64,000 nt of DNA, taken from Streptomyces yangpuensis. Its GTDB lineage: Bacteria > Actinomycetota > Actinomycetes > Streptomycetales > Streptomycetaceae. The notes beneath the pieces are model-generated. The model was not told where the DNA came from. It did not search any database and saw nothing but the letters and a program-made list of their open reading frames with translations. A program made the position numbers and the translations under genes. The stretch spans positions 1,220,104 to 1,284,103 of the forward strand of contig NZ_LBMK01000003.1 in NCBI RefSeq assembly GCF_001005295.1. The letters are read 5' to 3'. Below, one piece after another: positions 49,121-58,900 of the stretch; positions within the stretch are counted from its first letter, which is position 1, and every line of letters starts with the position of its first letter.

Positions 49121-49230
49121 GTCGGGCAAGGTCTGAGGCCGCTCGCCCGGCCCGGCCCCACCATGTGAGACCCTCGGGCCCGTCGTGCGCGGAGGCGTGA
49201 CGTCCGGGCCGCTCGGCGGGTTGTCCAGGC

Positions 49231-50340
49231 GTGACAGGTGTGCGAGGGCCGGGGGTGCGCCGGTCGACATTCCTGCGGGCGACCGCTGCGGCGGCCTTGG
49301 GCGCGGCCGGCCTCGCCGGAGCCGGCAGGGCCGACGGCCTCCAGGACGATGCCGCTGAGGTCGGCGCACTCCACGTCGTGAAGGTCCGGGATCTCACCGG
49401 TCCCGGCATCACGACGCGTTTCCGGATGGAGGCGACCGACCTCGGCATTCCGGTGCGGCTCCCGGACGGCCGCACCCTCTACGTCTTCGGCGACACCTTC
49501 GAAGAGGCCCGGGTGGGGCGCGGCTGGTGGCGTTCGCCGGTCGGCCTGTACTCGACCACCTCGCGCCTCGACGAGGGGATCACCTGGAGCGGGGCCGTCG
49601 GGGGCGAGCACGCCCGGCAACTGTGGGCGTACGAACACGACAACCCGCTGTTCAGCACCGTACTGCCGTCCGACGTGATCCTCATCGGCGGCACCCTGTT
49701 CCTGCACTGCAGCGTGCACCGGGGGTGGGGCAACGTGCTGTGGAGCGAGATCTGGCGGTCGGAGGACGCGGGCCGGACCTGGCGGCCCACCGGGGCCCGG
49801 TTCCCTGGCGACGCCCACGGCGGACTGTTCCAGCTGCTCACCTGGGCACTCGGCGAAGACGGCTACGTATACCTCTACTCGACCGGCTACGGGCGGAGCG
49901 GCCCGCTCCTGCTGCACCGCGTACCGGCGGACGCCCTCGCCGACCCCGCCGCGTACACCTCCTGGGGCCACCGCGCGGGCTCCTGGGGCTGGGGCAACCC
50001 GCCGACACCGGTCCTGGACGGCGGTTTCGGGGAACTGTGCCTGCGCCGGCTCGGGGGACGCTGGCTGCTCGTCTGCTTCGACGCCGCGGCGGCGCGCATC
50101 GACGCCCTCGTGGTGGACCGGCCCACCGCGGACCTCACCACGGCCTACCGCCGCACCCTCATCCACGGTGCGGCCTGGGGTGAGGAGGGCGGGGCCCATG
50201 TCGCCCAGCCCTACGGCGGCTACGTGATCCCCGGTTCGCGCCTGGACGACCTGCACCTGACGGTGAGCCAGTGGCGGACGGCGACCGGCTGGCCGTACCG
50301 GGTGATGCAGTTCCGCATCCGCGGGCTGGTACCGGCCTGA
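49231..50340 (+). CDS. DUF4185 protein with Tat-type signal
   Basis: Protein of 369 residues with a twin-arginine signal (VRRSTFLRATAAAALGAAGLAG). The mature part is DUF4185: RTLYVFGDTF, LWAYEHDNPLFSTVLPSDVI, DAGRTWRPTGARFPGDAHGG, YVYLYSTGYGR and HVAQPYGGYVIPGS, all features of a five-bladed glycosidase-like propeller. It may bind or cut a cell-wall sugar; no catalytic residues are certain. The start GTG 49231 is a guess made from the signal. A tandem repeat starts immediately after the stop. Confidence 0.8.
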   Translation: MTGVRGPGVRRSTFLRATAAAALGAAGLAGAGRADGLQDDAAEVGALHVVKVRDLTGPGITTRFRMEATDLGIPVRLPDGRTLYVFGDTFEEARVGRGWWRSPVGLYSTTSRLDEGITWSGAVGGEHARQLWAYEHDNPLFSTVLPSDVILIGGTLFLHCSVHRGWGNVLWSEIWRSEDAGRTWRPTGARFPGDAHGGLFQLLTWALGEDGYVYLYSTGYGRSGPLLLHRVPADALADPAAYTSWGHRAGSWGWGNPPTPVLDGGFGELCLRRLGGRWLLVCFDAAAARIDALVVDRPTADLTTAYRRTLIHGAAWGEEGGAHVAQPYGGYVIPGSRLDDLHLTVSQWRTATGWPYRVMQFRIRGLVPA

Positions 50341-50420
50341 CCGCCCGACCGCCTGACCGCCTGACCGCCCGACCGCCCGACCGCCTGATCGCCCGACCGC
50401 CTGATCGCCCGACTGCCCGA
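50341..50420 (+). repeat. ten 8-bp tandem repeats
   Basis: The unit CCGCCYGA, with a few C-to-T variants, occurs ten times in direct succession right after the DUF4185 stop. It fills most of the space to the convergent helix-turn-helix/ricin gene and may vary in number between strains. Confidence 0.85.
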
Positions 50421-50459
50421 CGGCCGATCGACGGAGTTGGACCGGCGCGTTCCGCCCGG

Positions 50460-51362
50460 TCAGGTCCAGCGCTGCGGGTCGCTCCCGTCGCACGTCCGGG
50501 CCGTCAGGGCCGCAGCCCCCGCCTCCAGACAGGCGCCGGTGGCCAGGTTGCGGAGCTGCAGCGTGCCGTCCTCCCGGCCCGTGACGGTCCAGTCCTGGTG
50601 CGTCGAGCCGTCGCACGAACGCGCCCGCGGAGCCGTGCCGCTGCCGTCCAGGCAGGCTCCGGTCGCCCGGTTCCGAAGGTCTCCGGGCCCGGAACGGTGG
50701 GGGCGGAACTCCCATTCCTGGTAGTGCAGCCCGTTGCAGGGCCAGCTCCGCAGCCCCTCGACACTGTCGTCCAGACAGGTCTCGGCAGCCTTGTTCCGGA
50801 AGACGCGGGCCGTGTCGGGGGCCGGCGACTCCTCCAGCAGCACCGTGCCACCGACACCCAGGACGAGACCGGCCACGAACCCGGCGGCTGTCCACCCCCA
50901 GCGCGCGACGCCGCCCCGGCCGAGTCGACCGCCGGGAGCGGCAGCCTGCCGCGCGACCAGCGGCGCCTCCGGCGACGACACGGTCACGGCCGTACCACTC
51001 GGCGCCTCCCGGGCCGGCGAAGGGATGACGGTGGGTGGCGCCGCGGCCGCCTCACCATCCGTATCCGCAACCACGTCTGCTGCCGGGGCGGACGGCGGGC
51101 GGCTCTGCGCCCGGTCCGCGGCCTCCCAGAGCGCGCGGTAGCCGTCCGGATCGGTGTCCATGGCCCGGCAGATGTCCCGTACGACCGTCCAGGGCGGCAC
51201 CGTCGACCCGCGGAAGTAGCGCGACAGTGAGGAATCACTGACAAGTGCCCGCTGCTCCAGATCCCGCAGCGTCATTCCGGACCGCTGCTGCCGCGCCCGC
51301 AGCGCATCCCCCAGCTGTCGGGCGGCCGTGACGTGCCGGCCGGTGCCATCGAGGTGGTTCAC
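50460..51362 (-). CDS. helix-turn-helix / transmembrane / ricin-type lectin protein
   Basis: Protein of 300 residues with the same layout as the gene at 17027-18832 but shorter. An N-terminal Cro-like helix-turn-helix (LGDALRARQQRSGMTLRDLE, ALVSDSSLSRYFRGSTVPPW) is followed by a Pro/Ala linker, a membrane helix near 157-180 (WTAAGFVAGLVLGVGGTVLL) and a ricin B-type trefoil (about 190-300) with Cys pairs and QEW, QDW and QRW motifs. Cytosolic DNA-binding end and external lectin end are inferred. GTG 51362 follows GGGAGAGAGGG. It is divergent from a secreted lectin gene 277 bp away, a plausible target. Confidence 0.82.
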   Translation of the reverse strand: MNHLDGTGRHVTAARQLGDALRARQQRSGMTLRDLEQRALVSDSSLSRYFRGSTVPPWTVVRDICRAMDTDPDGYRALWEAADRAQSRPPSAPAADVVADTDGEAAAAPPTVIPSPAREAPSGTAVTVSSPEAPLVARQAAAPGGRLGRGGVARWGWTAAGFVAGLVLGVGGTVLLEESPAPDTARVFRNKAAETCLDDSVEGLRSWPCNGLHYQEWEFRPHRSGPGDLRNRATGACLDGSGTAPRARSCDGSTHQDWTVTGREDGTLQLRNLATGACLEAGAAALTARTCDGSDPQRWT

Positions 51363-51638
51363 GGCTGCCCTCTCTCCCAGTGGCTGCCCCACAGGGGGCT
51401 CACCCGATCCCGGGACGGACCCATCCCGGCAGGTCAGGAGGGTAGGGATCCCGATATACGTGAAGCAACAGGGACAAGGTTGCGAGACCCTGACGGACCG
51501 CCACAAACTCGGAGCATCCAGTCGGCGGTTTCACCCCTCCGAGGTGCAGCCCGCGGTCCCGGCCCCCGCCTCCGAGCGGCTCCGGCCCGGCCGCCCGCCC
51601 CGCCGCCGGCCCGTTCCCTGACGAAAGGTCCATCAGTC

Positions 51639-52163
51639 ATGCGCTTCGACACCCGTACCGCCCGCAACCTGTCGGCCGCCCTGGCCCTCCTGCTCCTGCC
51701 CCTGGCCGCGGCCGAAGGAGCCGCGGGCGCCGCGGAGAACGGAGACCGGACCCCGGCGGCACGCGCCGCCGCCGCGGTCTCCTACCGGGTCCAGCTCAGC
51801 AACCGATGCCTGGACGCGGACACCAACACCATCAACAACAACCCGGGGAAGGTGCAGGTGTGGGACTGCAACTTCGCCGCCAACCAGCGCTGGATCCTCG
51901 AACCGTCCGGGGCGCTGAAGGTCGACTTCAACAACAACAAGTGCCTGGACGCCGACACGAACACCATCAACAACAACGGCGGCCGGGTCCAGCTGTGGAC
52001 CTGCAACGGCCAGCCGCAGCAGACCTGGACCCACGGCGCGGACGGCACGATCCGCCTGAAGTACAACGGCAAGTGCCTGGACCACGACATCAACCAGAAC
52101 TACAACAGCGGCAAGGTCCAGCTCTGGACCTGCAACGGGAGCCCCCAGCAGACCTGGCGCTGA
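51639..52163 (+). CDS. secreted ricin-type lectin
   Basis: Protein of 174 residues: signal peptide (TARNLSAALALLLLPLAAAE), then one ricin B-type trefoil with three similar repeats, each with CLDADTNTINNN- or CLDHDINQNYNS-type loops, V-Q-V/L-W-x-C-N and a closing QQTW. Such domains bind galactose- or xylan-type sugars. There is no attached catalytic domain. ATG 51639 has GAAAGG upstream. It is divergent from the membrane helix-turn-helix/ricin gene and ends at a near-perfect terminator. Confidence 0.9.
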   Translation: MRFDTRTARNLSAALALLLLPLAAAEGAAGAAENGDRTPAARAAAAVSYRVQLSNRCLDADTNTINNNPGKVQVWDCNFAANQRWILEPSGALKVDFNNNKCLDADTNTINNNGGRVQLWTCNGQPQQTWTHGADGTIRLKYNGKCLDHDINQNYNSGKVQLWTCNGSPQQTWR

Positions 52164-52176
52164 CGACTCCCGCCCT

Positions 52177-52203
52177 TGAGGGCCGTCCCACGGACGGCCC
52201 TCA
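52177..52203. terminator. perfect hairpin terminator after the lectin gene
   Basis: A 12-bp stem (TGAGGGCCGTCC and complement) with a CAC loop, starting 13 bp after the lectin stop. The next 280 bp to the convergent gene hold nothing I can identify. Confidence 0.85.
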
Positions 52204-52485
52204 GGGGTCGGCGAGGAAGCCCAGCCTGCCCTGGCCGGCAGGTCCGCCGAAGCACCGTGGGGCGAGCCTTGCCCGAGCGGGCCACCGCCCGGGCCTCGCC
52301 CCTCTGCTGGGCCCTGTCGTCGAAGTCCCGCCTGGCCCGCAACACCCGGTGCCGCACCTCGCGGCGTTGTCGGGGCACCCGAGTACGTCCAGTACACGGG
52401 TGCCCCTCCGCCTTGCGAGGCTTCCCCTCGGCCCTGCGGGCCTGGGGAGGCCCCATGGCACCGGACACCGCGGGCCTGACCGGCG

Positions 52486-53121
52486 CTACTTCGACGACAG
52501 AACCCAGGACTGGCGCGGGGTGAGGGCCGGGATGGGTTCGCCAGGGTCGGCCGGGCGGCCTTCGGACAGCCAGAAGAGGTAGTGGCGGAGGTCCTGCGCG
52601 AGGCCGCCGTCGATGTACGCCACGTACTCCCGGGCTCCGCCCGCCGCCTCGCGTTCCTCCTCCCGGACCGAGAACGACCACGCACGGTCCAGGGCTGCGG
52701 CCCACTCCCGTACCCGGCCGCGGTCCCTCCACCAGTCGCGGACGAGCTCCGGGGTCCAGTGCTCGTCACCGTCGCAGGCGTACCCGACCATCGGGTCCTG
52801 CGCGACCGCGCCCAGCAGTGCCAGTGCCTGCGCCGGGTCACGGGGCTGCCGGTAGACGAACTCGGCGCCCCACTCGTCGTCGTAGAGGACGTGCGCGGGG
52901 GCGATCAGCCGGCCCATCCAGCAGTTGTCCGTCCCGGCCCCGTAGAACGGCCCCGGCACGTTGCGCCAGTCGCGTTCCGCCCAGCGTTCGGGCCGGGGGT
53001 TCCACCACGTGCCGCGGGACTGCGGGGAGGGCAGCCACGTGCCGCCGTCCGGCGCGGGCAGCGGCCCGCGCTCCGCTGCTCGGACGGCCGGCAGTGGGTC
53101 CCAGTAGCTCATGGTCCGCAT
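52486..53121 (-). CDS. conserved hypothetical protein
   Basis: Protein of 211 residues rich in Trp, Arg and Pro, without signal peptide or membrane segment. Blocks such as MSYWDPLPAVRAAERGPLPA, WRNVPGPFYGAGTDNCWMG, PAHVLYDDEWGAEFVYRQPR and VGYACDGDEHWTPELVRDWW recall a Streptomyces family sometimes labelled ferredoxin, though I see no iron-sulfur cysteine pattern (only two cysteines). ATG 53121 or 53112 may start it. Function unknown; it lies downstream of the TetR gene on the same strand. Confidence 0.72.
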   Translation of the reverse strand: MRTMSYWDPLPAVRAAERGPLPAPDGGTWLPSPQSRGTWWNPRPERWAERDWRNVPGPFYGAGTDNCWMGRLIAPAHVLYDDEWGAEFVYRQPRDPAQALALLGAVAQDPMVGYACDGDEHWTPELVRDWWRDRGRVREWAAALDRAWSFSVREEEREAAGGAREYVAYIDGGLAQDLRHYLFWLSEGRPADPGEPIPALTPRQSWVLSSK

Positions 53122-53180
53122 CCTGTCAGACGGCCCGGGCGGGTTGCGTGCCTGCCCGGGCGGTGTCAGACCACGGCGAG

Positions 53181-53771
53181 TCAGCCCACCAGCAGTTCCA
53201 CCCTCCGCTCGGCGTCCTGCGGAGGCAGCCGTCCCGCCCGCGTCAGGGTGGCCAGTCCCTGGAGGGCCGCCCAGAACACCTCGGTGAACAGTGCCGGGTG
53301 GATGCCGCCCCCCGCGCCCTCGCCGATGCTTTCCAGCAGGGCGGCGAACGCGTCCTTGAGCGGCTCAGGGGTGTCCTCGTGCGCGAACGCCAGGCCGCCG
53401 TCGAGCTGGAACATGGCGTCGTGGACGGCCGGGTTGCGTTCGGCGAACCCGAGGTAGGCGTGGGCGAGGGCGGTGACCCGGGCGCGGGGGCCGTCCGCGG
53501 CGGCGGCCGCGGCCCGCACCGCCGAGGCCATCTCGGCGGCGCCTTCGAAGGCGACGGCGCCGATGATCTCCCGCTTGCCGCGGAAATGGCTGTAGAGGAC
53601 GGGCTGGCTGTATTCGATGCGCTCGGCGAGCCGGCGGGTGGTGACCGCGTCCCACCCATGGTGCTCGGCGAGTTCGCGGGCGGTCGCCACGATGAGACGC
53701 TCGCGGTCAGCCCGTTCGCGCTGCTTGCGTTCCTGTACCGAGAAGCTCTCCGCGGCACCGCCGGCGTTCAT
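53181..53771 (-). CDS. TetR-family transcriptional regulator
   Basis: Regulator of 196 residues. The N-terminal TetR helix-turn-helix is clear: RERLIVATARELAEHHGWDA, VTTRRLAERIEYSQPVLYSH, FRGKREIIGAVAFEGAAEM. The C-terminal helical domain (AAADGPRARVTALAHAYLGF and onward) should bind a ligand. ATG 53771 begins the expected family N-terminus (MNAGGAAESFSVQERKQRER); longer in-frame starts seem unneeded. It is 59 bp upstream of the conserved hypothetical gene, which it may control. Confidence 0.88.
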   Translation of the reverse strand: MNAGGAAESFSVQERKQRERADRERLIVATARELAEHHGWDAVTTRRLAERIEYSQPVLYSHFRGKREIIGAVAFEGAAEMASAVRAAAAAADGPRARVTALAHAYLGFAERNPAVHDAMFQLDGGLAFAHEDTPEPLKDAFAALLESIGEGAGGGIHPALFTEVFWAALQGLATLTRAGRLPPQDAERRVELLVG

Positions 53772-54338
53772 ACCGCGCCGGAACAGGGTGGCGACGGCGG
53801 CGGGCAGGACCGTGTCGACGCCCGCGTCGGCGTGGGTGTCCAGGACGCAGGTGACCATGCACCCGGCCGACACCCGGTTCGGCGGCGGCCGGTATCCGGC
53901 GTGGGCGTCCGTCGGCCTTTTCCTGGAGAGCGGGCAGGGGCGTCGCCGCCGACGGCGAGGCCCCTGCCGGCCGCCGTGAAGGTGTGCTGGGAGACGAGGT
54001 CGTGGAAGTCGAAGCGGAATGGCGGCACCTGACCCCCGAGACCCCGGCCGTCCCGTCGGTCACCTCGACTGGCCGACCCCGCGCGCCGTACGGGGTACGC
54101 GGCATCGGCGAGGCCCCGGGGCCCTGCCGAGCGCCCCGGCCGTCCGCGCGGCGATCCGGAACGCAACCGGACCTGAACCGGACAGGAACCGGACTGGAAC
54201 TCGGCAGGAGCCCGATCCGTCCGGAGTGCCTCACGCGTCTGGTGGGCCTACCGGCCAGCCGGACCGCGGCGGCCGGGATCAGCGGCGAAACGCATGCCAG
54301 GATGGGGCGGCAGGCCGTCGGACGGGGGACCGGAGACC
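53772..54338. other. divergent spacer with an 11-bp phased repeat
   Basis: 567 bp between the TetR and AraC genes. At 54165-54208 an 11-bp unit AACCGGACNNG is repeated four times (the last copy degenerate), close to one helical turn. Other frames read as low complexity. Both regulators' promoters should be here. Confidence 0.5.
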
Positions 54339-55250
54339 ATGTCAAATACCTTTCAGAACAAGCGGGTTGAGGCGAGTATGTGCGGGGGCAAGGGAGGCCG
54401 TTTCCGCTGCGTGCATCAAGGATCGGTGGTGCTCTACGAACGGGGTCACGGGGCGGAGATCGACGTCACCTCGGCCGAGCCGCTGGACTTCTACGACGTG
54501 CACATTCCGATCGCCGGTCACGGTGCCGTCACCATGAACCGCAAGGGACTCTTCTCCGCGCTCGGCGTCGTGGGACCGGAGCAGAGGGGCTCGACGCGCC
54601 GGAACCAGGGCAGCGTCAACCGCATCCTGATCATCCCGAGGTCGGCGGTCGACGACGCCCTCACCGTCCGGCTGGGCGAGCCGCCGTACGAGCCGCTGTC
54701 CTTCGAGCCCGTCCTGGACAACACGGCGGCCCCGGTGCAGGGGTGGCTGGAGTTGGTGGGGCAGCTCGCCGACTTCGCCGGGTCCGGCCTGGCGGCCCGT
54801 TCGCCCCTGGCCACGGGCCACTTCGAGCAACTGCTGGTGAACGGGCTGCTGGACGTCCAGCCCCACACCTTGAGCGAGGCGGTGGCCGGCCGGGGAACCG
54901 CCGCCGTGCCGCGTGCGGTCCGCCGCGCCAGGGACTTCTGTTCCGAGCACGCCCACGAGCCGATAGCGGCTGCCGACATGGCCCGGGCGGCCGGTGTCAG
55001 CGTGCGCAGTCTGCGCGAGGGGTTCCGGCGGTACCTGGACACCACCCCGTCTGCGTACCTGCGCGGCGTCCGGCTGGGTCTCGTACGGCGAGACCTGCTG
55101 GCGGCGGACGACGACCGGGCGGCGCACAACGTCACCGATGTGGCGCTGCGGTGGGGCTTCACCCACCTCGGCCGGTTCACCGGCCACTACCGGGCGGCCT
55201 ACGGGGAGACCCCCTCGCAGACCCTGCGCACCGTACGCGGATCCGACTGA
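54339..55250 (+). CDS. AraC-family transcriptional regulator
   Basis: Regulator of 303 residues. The N-terminal 170 residues match an AraC-binding-like domain (LDFYDVHIPIAGHGAVTMNR, NRILIIPRSAVDDALTVRLG). The C-terminal 100 residues are a double helix-turn-helix: IAAADMARAAGVSVRSLREG, FRRYLDTTPSAYLRGVRLGL, VTDVALRWGFTHLGRFTGHY. ATG 54339 follows GGAGACC. It lies 173 bp upstream of a secreted lectin gene on the same strand, a possible target, and may also act through the 11-bp repeats ahead of it. Confidence 0.9.
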   Translation: MSNTFQNKRVEASMCGGKGGRFRCVHQGSVVLYERGHGAEIDVTSAEPLDFYDVHIPIAGHGAVTMNRKGLFSALGVVGPEQRGSTRRNQGSVNRILIIPRSAVDDALTVRLGEPPYEPLSFEPVLDNTAAPVQGWLELVGQLADFAGSGLAARSPLATGHFEQLLVNGLLDVQPHTLSEAVAGRGTAAVPRAVRRARDFCSEHAHEPIAAADMARAAGVSVRSLREGFRRYLDTTPSAYLRGVRLGLVRRDLLAADDDRAAHNVTDVALRWGFTHLGRFTGHYRAAYGETPSQTLRTVRGSD

Positions 55251-55423
55251 TCGCTCGCTCCTCGCGGTCCGCGCTATCCGGAAATGTGCTCGCACCGCCG
55301 CCGATAGCGGATAGCTGGCGTCTGCACCCAAGGCCGATGCTGAGTGCAGGCCGCCCACCCGCACCGACGCACGCACACGGCGAGGGGGAGGGGTCTGCCG
55401 ATCAACAGACGAAAGGAACAGAC

Positions 55424-55879
55424 GTGTTCACCCGTAAGTCTCTTGCCACCGTCATGTCGTCCGTGGTCGTCGCCGCTGCCGGTGTCATGGTCCTCTCCTC
55501 GCCGGCGCAGGCGGCCGTGCCCGGGACAGAGCAGTTCAAGAACGTCGCCACCGGCTTCTGCCTGGACAGCAATGCCGCCCGCAGCGTCTACACGCACGGC
55601 TGCAACTCCGGCGCCTACCAGAAGTGGACCGTGACCTCGGTCAGCGGCGGCTACACCCTCAAGAACCAGGCAACGGGCTTCTGTCTGGACAGCAACGCCG
55701 CCCAGAGCGTCTACACCCACTCCTGCAACGGTGGCAGCTACCAGAAGTGGGTCATCTCCAACAGCGGCGGTGTCTACCGGCTGAAGAACGTCGCGACCGG
55801 CTTCTGCCTGGACAGCAATGCCGCCCGCAGCGTCTACACGCACGGCTGCAACTCCGGCAGCTACCAGAAGTGGACCTGA
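55424..55879 (+). CDS. secreted ricin-type lectin with three near-identical repeats
   Basis: Protein of 151 residues: signal peptide (SLATVMSSVVVAAAGVMVLS, then SPAQAA) and a beta-trefoil of three repeats, each with the core ATGFCLDSNAA-SVYTH-CN-G-YQKW. Repeats 1 and 3 are almost identical in DNA, which points to recent duplication or gene conversion. The conserved CLDSN and QKW residues are those used for sugar binding in ricin-type domains. GTG 55424 has AAAGGA upstream. A long perfect hairpin follows the stop. Confidence 0.9.
   Translation: MFTRKSLATVMSSVVVAAAGVMVLSSPAQAAVPGTEQFKNVATGFCLDSNAARSVYTHGCNSGAYQKWTVTSVSGGYTLKNQATGFCLDSNAAQSVYTHSCNGGSYQKWVISNSGGVYRLKNVATGFCLDSNAARSVYTHGCNSGSYQKWT
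55538..55876 (+). repeat. 93-bp near-identical direct repeat within the lectin gene
   Basis: 55538-55630 and 55784-55876 differ at only about three positions of 93. A diverged middle copy lies between them. They encode trefoil repeats 1 and 3. Confidence 0.9.
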
Positions 55880-55899
55880 TCCCCGGATCGTGAACGGGA

Positions 55900-55931
55900 C
55901 CGGTGCCCGCCCCCCGGGGGGCGGGCACCGG
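55900..55931. terminator. perfect 32-bp palindrome terminator
   Basis: CCGGTGCCCGCCCCCC followed directly by its complement. It lies between the lectin stop and the convergent 1528-residue gene and should terminate both. Confidence 0.75.
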
Positions 55932-55936
55932 CTTCG

Positions 55937-58900
55937 CTAGCGGGCCGCGTACCAGGCCTCGGCGAACAGCTCGTGCGGCGGGACCGGGGACAGCAGCCGC
56001 AGGAACGGCATCTCCGGCTCCGACCGCCCGACGCAGGCCGCGTACGGGCCGAGCTTGGCGGTTTCGAGCGGCAGGTGCGGGGCCTTGAGCTCGGTCCACG
56101 GGCCGGGGACGAACGCCGTCCGGCCCGCCCGCGCCCGCCGTCCGGTCTCCACCGCGCCCACCGCCACCAGCTCCGCCTGAGCAGCCTTGTGCCGGGCGGG
56201 GCTCCAGCCGTTCCAGCGGCGTACGTTCTGGTCGGTGGGCCGGGCCAGCGCCAGCAACTGCAGGTAGAGCGCGGCCGCGTCGGCGCCCACCCCGAGGGCC
56301 GACCCGGCCTCGGCCACCAGCTCCGGGACGCTCAGGGCCGGGTTCAGCTCGTAGCCCCCCGGCGGGACCGGAGTGTCGGCGGCGCGGGCGAGCATCCGGT
56401 CCGGGCCCTCGCCACGGACCACCTGGATCCGCCGGACGGCGGCCAGCAACTCGGACAGTCCCAGCTCCGCGCACAGCCGTTCGGCCCGCTCGACCCCGGC
56501 CGGGTCGGCGAGCGCGGCCGGCCGCAGGAACACGTCCCTGCCGGGCACCGACACCACGAACACCCCGTCGTCATGGGCGGTGGAAGGCACGGTGTCCTCC
56601 CGGTACAGGGGCTCCGGGCAGGGCAGCATGACGCCCTCGTACGGGCCGAAGGCGGGATCCTCGGGCACGGCCCGGCCCAGCGCGAAGTGCCAACCGAGCG
56701 GGATCAGGGTCCGCGGGTCGTCCATCCGGGCCCGCAGCGCGGCGTGCACCGCGGCGGCGCCGGCGGCGACCGGATCGCCGACCGGGAGTTCGGTCAGCGC
56801 CCACGCCACGACCGATGCCGGGGCCGCGTGCACCGGATGCTGCACGAAGACAGGACGGCCGGCGCTGCCGTCGGCCTCGGCGTGGCGCAGGGCCAGCCCG
56901 CCGTTGATGACGCCGACCAGCACGCCTGCGGCGCCGGGCACGTACCGGCCGGCGGCCTCCGGGCCCCCGGTCAGGGCGAGGGCCCAGCCGGCCCCCAGCC
57001 CCAGATCCGCCTCCAGGGCGGCGATGAGGTCCTCGTCGATGTACTCGCCGGCGCCCAGCAGCCCCGCCCACGCGTCGGCCATCCGCTCGGCGGCCGCGGT
57101 CAGGCCGCCCGGCTCCCACAACTCGGCGGGATCCTGCGGGACGCCCGCGGCGAGCACCGCCCGGCGGCCGCTGTCGCCGAGACGCCGGCACAGCCCGTCG
57201 TACTCCTGGGCCATCGCCTTGTTCGCCCTGTACGGCGCGGCCCTGAGCGCCTTGAGGTGCGCGTCGCGGTTGTCATGCTGGGGCAGTCCGCCCAGCACCA
57301 GCGTGGCGATCGCCCGCCGTACACCCGTACGCCGTACGAACACCTCGACCGCCTCCGGTGACAGCGCGAGGGGGCCGCGCTCCTGCACCAGGGCCAGCAG
57401 CACCGGCAGCCGCCCCGTGTCGTCCTGGTCGACACCGCGCACCGCGTCGTCCGCAGGCCCGTCGGCGGTGCCGTCTGCAAGTCCGTCGGTGGCAGGCCGC
57501 ACGGACGGGGCACCCGTGTACAGGCCGCTCGCGTCGTTCCCGGTGCCCACGCGCCAGCGTCCGCCGCGGGCGGCGAACGGCTGCTCCGCCCACGTCTCCA
57601 GCAGTGCCGCGAGCGCCGTGCGCTCCTCGTCGGAGGTGGTATGGACGACGGCGCGCCACGCCACCGCGTCGATGGAGCCCAGCAGCGCCGTCCAGGGCGC
57701 CGGGGTAGCCGGCAGGGCCAGCAGCCTTGCCTCGTCGTCGATCTCGCCGCGCAGGTGGCGCCCCTCGGCCGCGACGGCGGTCAGGGTGGCGGGGTGCGCT
57801 CCGGGCACGTAGGCCCCGTACGGGCGGACATACGGCAGCAGCCCGTTCAGCGCGGGGGCGAGCACCGTGTCGGGGACGGGGGAGCGGAGCTCGACCGCGG
57901 GGCCCGCCCGCATGATGCCGACACGGCGGGAGAGCTCCTCGCGGCGCCGCAGCACGTCGGCCGCGAGCTGCGCGGCCCGCACGACACCGTCCACCACCCT
58001 CGGCTCGGACACCCCGGGCAGCAGCCGGGCGACACGGTCCCGCAGGGTGCTGTGGCCGGAGGTCCGCACGGCGGCGGCGAGGAGGGCACGCACGGTCTCG
58101 TCCCCGAGCGCACGCAGCGCCTCGGAGGAGGCCGGGTCGCGCGGGGCGAGGAAATGCCAGAAGGCGGGCGGCGGATACGGGCCCACGCTGTGGCCCGACG
58201 GCCTGGCCCGCCGCGAGGCGTCCGGACTGGGGAAGCCGTGAACCTCCCAGAGCAGCGAGTTGTCCTCGGCGGCATGGCAGCGGATGGCCGTCTCGCCCGC
58301 CAGCACGGCGTCCTCGCCGCCCTGCGGCAGGCGGAGGATGCCCCAGGGACGGCGGCCCGGGCGCCGGCTGCGGTAGCGGGCGCGGCGGCCGTCGATGCCT
58401 TCGAGTACGAACTCGGTCGGTGAGGGGCCCGCGTACGGGGTGCGGTGCAGCACCCGGCAGCCGGTGAGGGCGCCGTCCTGGCCCAGGGGAGACGCCGGGG
58501 CGTCCGCCGGGAGGGCGGCGAGCGTCAGCTGGTCACCGAAGAAGGCCATGCCGTCGGGCAGATCGGCCGAGCCGTGGAACGCCGGCAGCGTGTGCTCGGC
58601 GGCGCGCTCGCCCGTCACCGGATCCACCCGGGCCCAGCCCTTGCGCCCCGCGAATACCTTGGAGCTCCATACATGGGTACCGTCGCCCATCTGGAAGTCG
58701 TAATGGTCGATGCCCTCACGGCCGCCGGGGCGCAGGACGCGCTCCCCGTCGTGGCGGCCGCCTCCGTCCCGGGTCTCGAACTGGTAGCCGAGGCCGCCCT
58801 GGATGCTGCCGCCGTACGGGCGCAGACCGTAGCTCCGCGCCGGTACGAAGACCTCCTCGGGCCGGTCGGACCAGAAGGCCCGCCCACCGAAGGGGTCGTC

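Noticed and set aside
53874..54170. Minus-strand coding remnant (PPFRFDFHDLVSQHTF-like reading) upstream of TetR
   Set aside because: One attractive short segment only; the flanks are low complexity and no family came to mind.
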